A stretch of DNA of 6,221 nt, taken from assembly GCF_000429005.1 (NCBI RefSeq), contig NZ_AUBA01000036.1:1-6221 (forward strand). Direction: 5' to 3'. Position 1 is the stretch's first letter; each line of letters begins with the position of its first letter. Made by a program: the position numbers and the translations under genes. The notes under the pieces were generated by a model that was not told the origin of the DNA, did no database searches, and saw nothing but the letters and a program-made list of their open reading frames with translations. The stretch is from Novosphingobium acidiphilum DSM 19966 (GTDB taxonomy: Bacteria > Pseudomonadota > Alphaproteobacteria > Sphingomonadales > Sphingomonadaceae). Shown in pieces: positions 4,881 through 6,221 of this stretch.

Positions 4881-5070
4881 GAAAATAAGCAATTAATGGT
4901 CGCTATTATAAATATTCTGAAAATATGCAATATCAGTGAGATACCCAAAGCCCTAAACTATCATTTTTTTGAAATTTCATAAAACTTAATTTTTTCAGTC
5001 TTAAATATTTTGAAATTTGCATCATGATAAATACTTATCCATAATAAGAAATTATATTAGGTGTTTAAAA
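4881..5070. other. AT-rich tract with internal repeats
   Basis: Only 43 of 190 bases are G or C (about 23%), far below the surrounding DNA. TTTTGAAATTT occurs at 4967-4977 and 5008-5018, 41 bp apart. A longer imperfect repeat pairs 4910-4929 (AAATATTCTGAAAATATGCA) with 5003-5021 (AAATATTTTGAAATTTGCA). No coding frame is apparent. The IS1595 element inserted at its right edge. The tract could be a silenced promoter region, an origin-like AT-rich element or a foreign remnant. Confidence 0.5.
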
Positions 5071-5102
5071 CGTGCCTATCCGCTTAAGGCATACACCCAC
5101 TA
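5071..5102 (+). repeat. Left terminal inverted repeat of the IS1595 element
   Basis: CGTGCCTATCCGCTTAAGGC followed by ATACACCCACTA matches the reverse complement of 6189-6220 at 30 of 32 positions. The transposase stop codon (5084-5086) lies within this repeat, so the C-terminal residues are encoded by the IS end. Confidence 0.9.
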
Positions 5103-6115
5103 GATATGGTATGATGGGTCCATTGGCCTGAGTAGAGTTCGGCAAAGGTCGGCGCCTCGATATCACTGGCGATCCCAAGGAGGGATCGGAAGGCGTTGAA
5201 CGGGTAGAAGCGGCGATTGAAGCGGAAAGTGAATTCGTTGAGGTAGGCTTGCAGATGCTTGGCGCTGACGCCGTGGTGGATGCCGTTGAGCCACGCTTTG
5301 AGGTTTGAGAACACCAGATGGACGATGGGCAGGAACTCTTCGGACACCTCCGGGTCGCCACACTGGGCGATGGCGTGATGGTCGTAACCGCCGCCCTGCA
5401 ACCCGCTATAGCCGCTCCAATCATCGGTGATGACCAGCGTTCCCGGCTCGACCGCGCTCTGTACAAAGCCACCAAGGGCACCGGCACTGCGGTCTGCACC
5501 GATGGCCAATCGAACCCTTCCGGCATAGCGTCCGTTCCGGCGGCGGTCTTGGCCAGTGCCAGGCTCCCGGTGACGAACTTCGACGGCGGCGACCACCAGC
5601 GTTTTGTGGTGGGTTCCCCGGCCTTCGCCGCGCGTTCGCCCGCCGATCCAGGTCTCATCGACCTCGACATGCTGACCGCTCTGCCCGCCGATCCGATCCT
5701 GATCGGGGCGCACCATCGCGGCGCGCAGTTTATGGAGCAGGCCAAAGGCCGTCTCGTACCGGGTCAGGCCAAGCTGGCGCTGCAACTGGACGGCAGATAT
5801 GCCGGTCGTCTGACTCGCAACCAGGTAAGCGGCCCAGAACCACACGCTGAGCGGGATGTGGCTTCGTTCCATGGCCGTGCCGACCATCAGGCCGGTCTGA
5901 CGGCGACACGAGCGGCACATCAGGATGACAGGCCGAGTGGTGAAACGAAACGGATCGCCGACGACGCCACAGCGTGGGCACGCAAATCCATCAGGCCAGC
6001 GAGCTTTTTCAAGCCAGGCCGCGCAAGCGCCATCATCCGGGAAAAGCCGCTGGAACTCGGGGAGGGATTTCGGGAACGGCAGCTTGTCGCGGTCAAGAAC
6101 GTCCACAATCCCCAC
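5084..6115 (-). CDS. IS1595-family transposase (ISXO2-like), apparently intact
   Basis: A 343-residue DDE-type transposase that cuts and pastes the surrounding element. Residues 18-42 are the N-terminal region (LPEFQRLFPDDGACAAWLEK). A zinc ribbon follows, with Cys46/Cys49 and Cys67/Cys70. A helical DNA-binding part comes next (PLSVWFWAAYLVASQTTGIS and RQLGLTRYETAF, about 88-125). The nuclease domain has Asp153 (VEVDETWIGG), Asp231 (VITDDWSGY) and the C-terminal HLVFSNLKAWLNGIHHGVS and YLNEFTFRFNRR blocks, with Glu294 the likely third acid. Length and order agree with intact family members. The listed GTG start touches an AAAGG; GTG codon 4 (6106) has better ribosome-site spacing and may be the true start, giving 340 residues. 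No frameshift is seen. Confidence 0.92.
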   Translation of the reverse strand: MGIVDVLDRDKLPFPKSLPEFQRLFPDDGACAAWLEKARWPDGFACPRCGVVGDPFRFTTRPVILMCRSCRRQTGLMVGTAMERSHIPLSVWFWAAYLVASQTTGISAVQLQRQLGLTRYETAFGLLHKLRAAMVRPDQDRIGGQSGQHVEVDETWIGGRTRGEGRGTHHKTLVVAAVEVRHREPGTGQDRRRNGRYAGRVRLAIGADRSAGALGGFVQSAVEPGTLVITDDWSGYSGLQGGGYDHHAIAQCGDPEVSEEFLPIVHLVFSNLKAWLNGIHHGVSAKHLQAYLNEFTFRFNRRFYPFNAFRSLLGIASDIEAPTFAELYSGQWTHHTISSGCMP

Positions 6116-6188
6116 CCTTTACAACCGCTTTGGGTGGCGCCAAGCCGCAGGAAAAGTCAGGCGCGCGCCACAAGGCAGCCACTAGATG

Positions 6189-6220
6189 TAGTGGGTGTAT
6201 GCGTCAAGCGGATAGGCACG
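6189..6220 (-). repeat. Right terminal inverted repeat of the IS1595 element
   Basis: Read on the minus strand it is CGTGCCTATCCGCTTGACGC followed by ATACACCCACTA. It differs from the left repeat only at positions 16 and 18. It lies about 73 bp upstream of the transposase start, where the promoter would be expected. Confidence 0.9.
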
Positions 6221-6221
6221 G

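Larger units (their letters stand above)
4240..5070. other. Region of 831 bp with no intact gene
   Basis: No convincing complete gene is seen between the zinc-ribbon fragment and the IS1595 element. The left half (4240-4760) has ordinary GC content and includes a possible broken membrane-protein ORF (4299-4565, minus) and the palindrome GGATTATAATCC at 4509-4520. A 34-codon plus-strand frame at 4774-4878 (MNAGIDDPIEIARLFGIRRL) could be the tail of a lost gene but is too short to call. The right end turns sharply AT-rich. The stretch looks like decayed element DNA. Confidence 0.6.
5071..6220 (-). mobile_element. Complete IS1595-family insertion sequence
   Basis: The element is 1150 bp, is bounded by 32-bp terminal inverted repeats and carries one transposase gene on the minus strand. 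I set the ends at CGTGCC...GGCACG because the left flank would then give an 8-bp target duplication GTTTAAAA (5063-5070), whose first base G matches the only base visible after the right end (6221). Eight-bp duplications and AT-rich targets fit the family, but one base is no proof, and the ends could lie a base or two away. Confidence 0.88.

Noticed and set aside
4710..4892. 60-codon minus frame starting MLIFNYTIK
   Set aside because: It has no ribosome site or family likeness and lies over another weak frame; probably chance.

Overview
This GC-rich window fits an alphaproteobacterium, possibly a sphingomonad or a rhodobacterial relative. The hints are the style of the integrase and small-protein genes, the IS256 and IS1595 transposases, and the frequent GTG starts. 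The assignment is by general resemblance only. It is an accessory, mobile-DNA region with no housekeeping protein gene visible; the only core-type gene is a tRNA.

Layout. (1) 1-359, minus: the N-terminal part of a tyrosine recombinase (integrase A) that runs off the left edge. Its reading frame opens 5 nt after the CCA end of a tRNA-Gly(CCC) gene (365-438, minus). (2) 490-1806, minus: a second, complete tyrosine recombinase (integrase B), preceded by a 71-residue ORF that overlaps it by 4 nt. (3) 1760-1826: a compact divergent control region with repeated GTGTGCA sites and candidate promoters facing both ways. (4) 1826-2377, plus: a small helix-turn-helix regulator. (5) 2424-2894, plus: a 156-residue protein with the three motifs of an HUH rolling-circle Rep (THAVTLNT, HLH, YISK), followed by a strong hairpin. 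(6) About 2969-4083: an IS256-family element whose transposase keeps its DDE domain but has lost its N-terminus. It is joined directly to the 3' end of a broken zinc-ribbon gene (4084-4239, plus). (7) 4240-5070: no intact gene. It holds a possible broken membrane-protein ORF, a 12-bp palindrome and a roughly 190-bp AT-rich tract. (8) 5071-6220: a complete IS1595-family insertion sequence with 32-bp terminal inverted repeats.

How the parts may work together. Integrase B, the 71-residue ORF, the HTH regulator and the HUH protein look like the integration, control and replication module of a small integrative element (phage satellite, integrated plasmid or reduced prophage). Insertion sequences and deletions have eroded its right side. 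The tRNA-Gly gene lies between two integrases. Integrase A starts facing the tRNA 3' end, the usual position for an element integrated at a tRNA 3' end, and may depend on the tRNA transcript. Integrase B reads toward the tRNA 5' end, so its attachment site is not settled. The most interesting points are the tRNA-integrase junction, the small HUH-like protein in an integrase module, and the shared divergent operator region.
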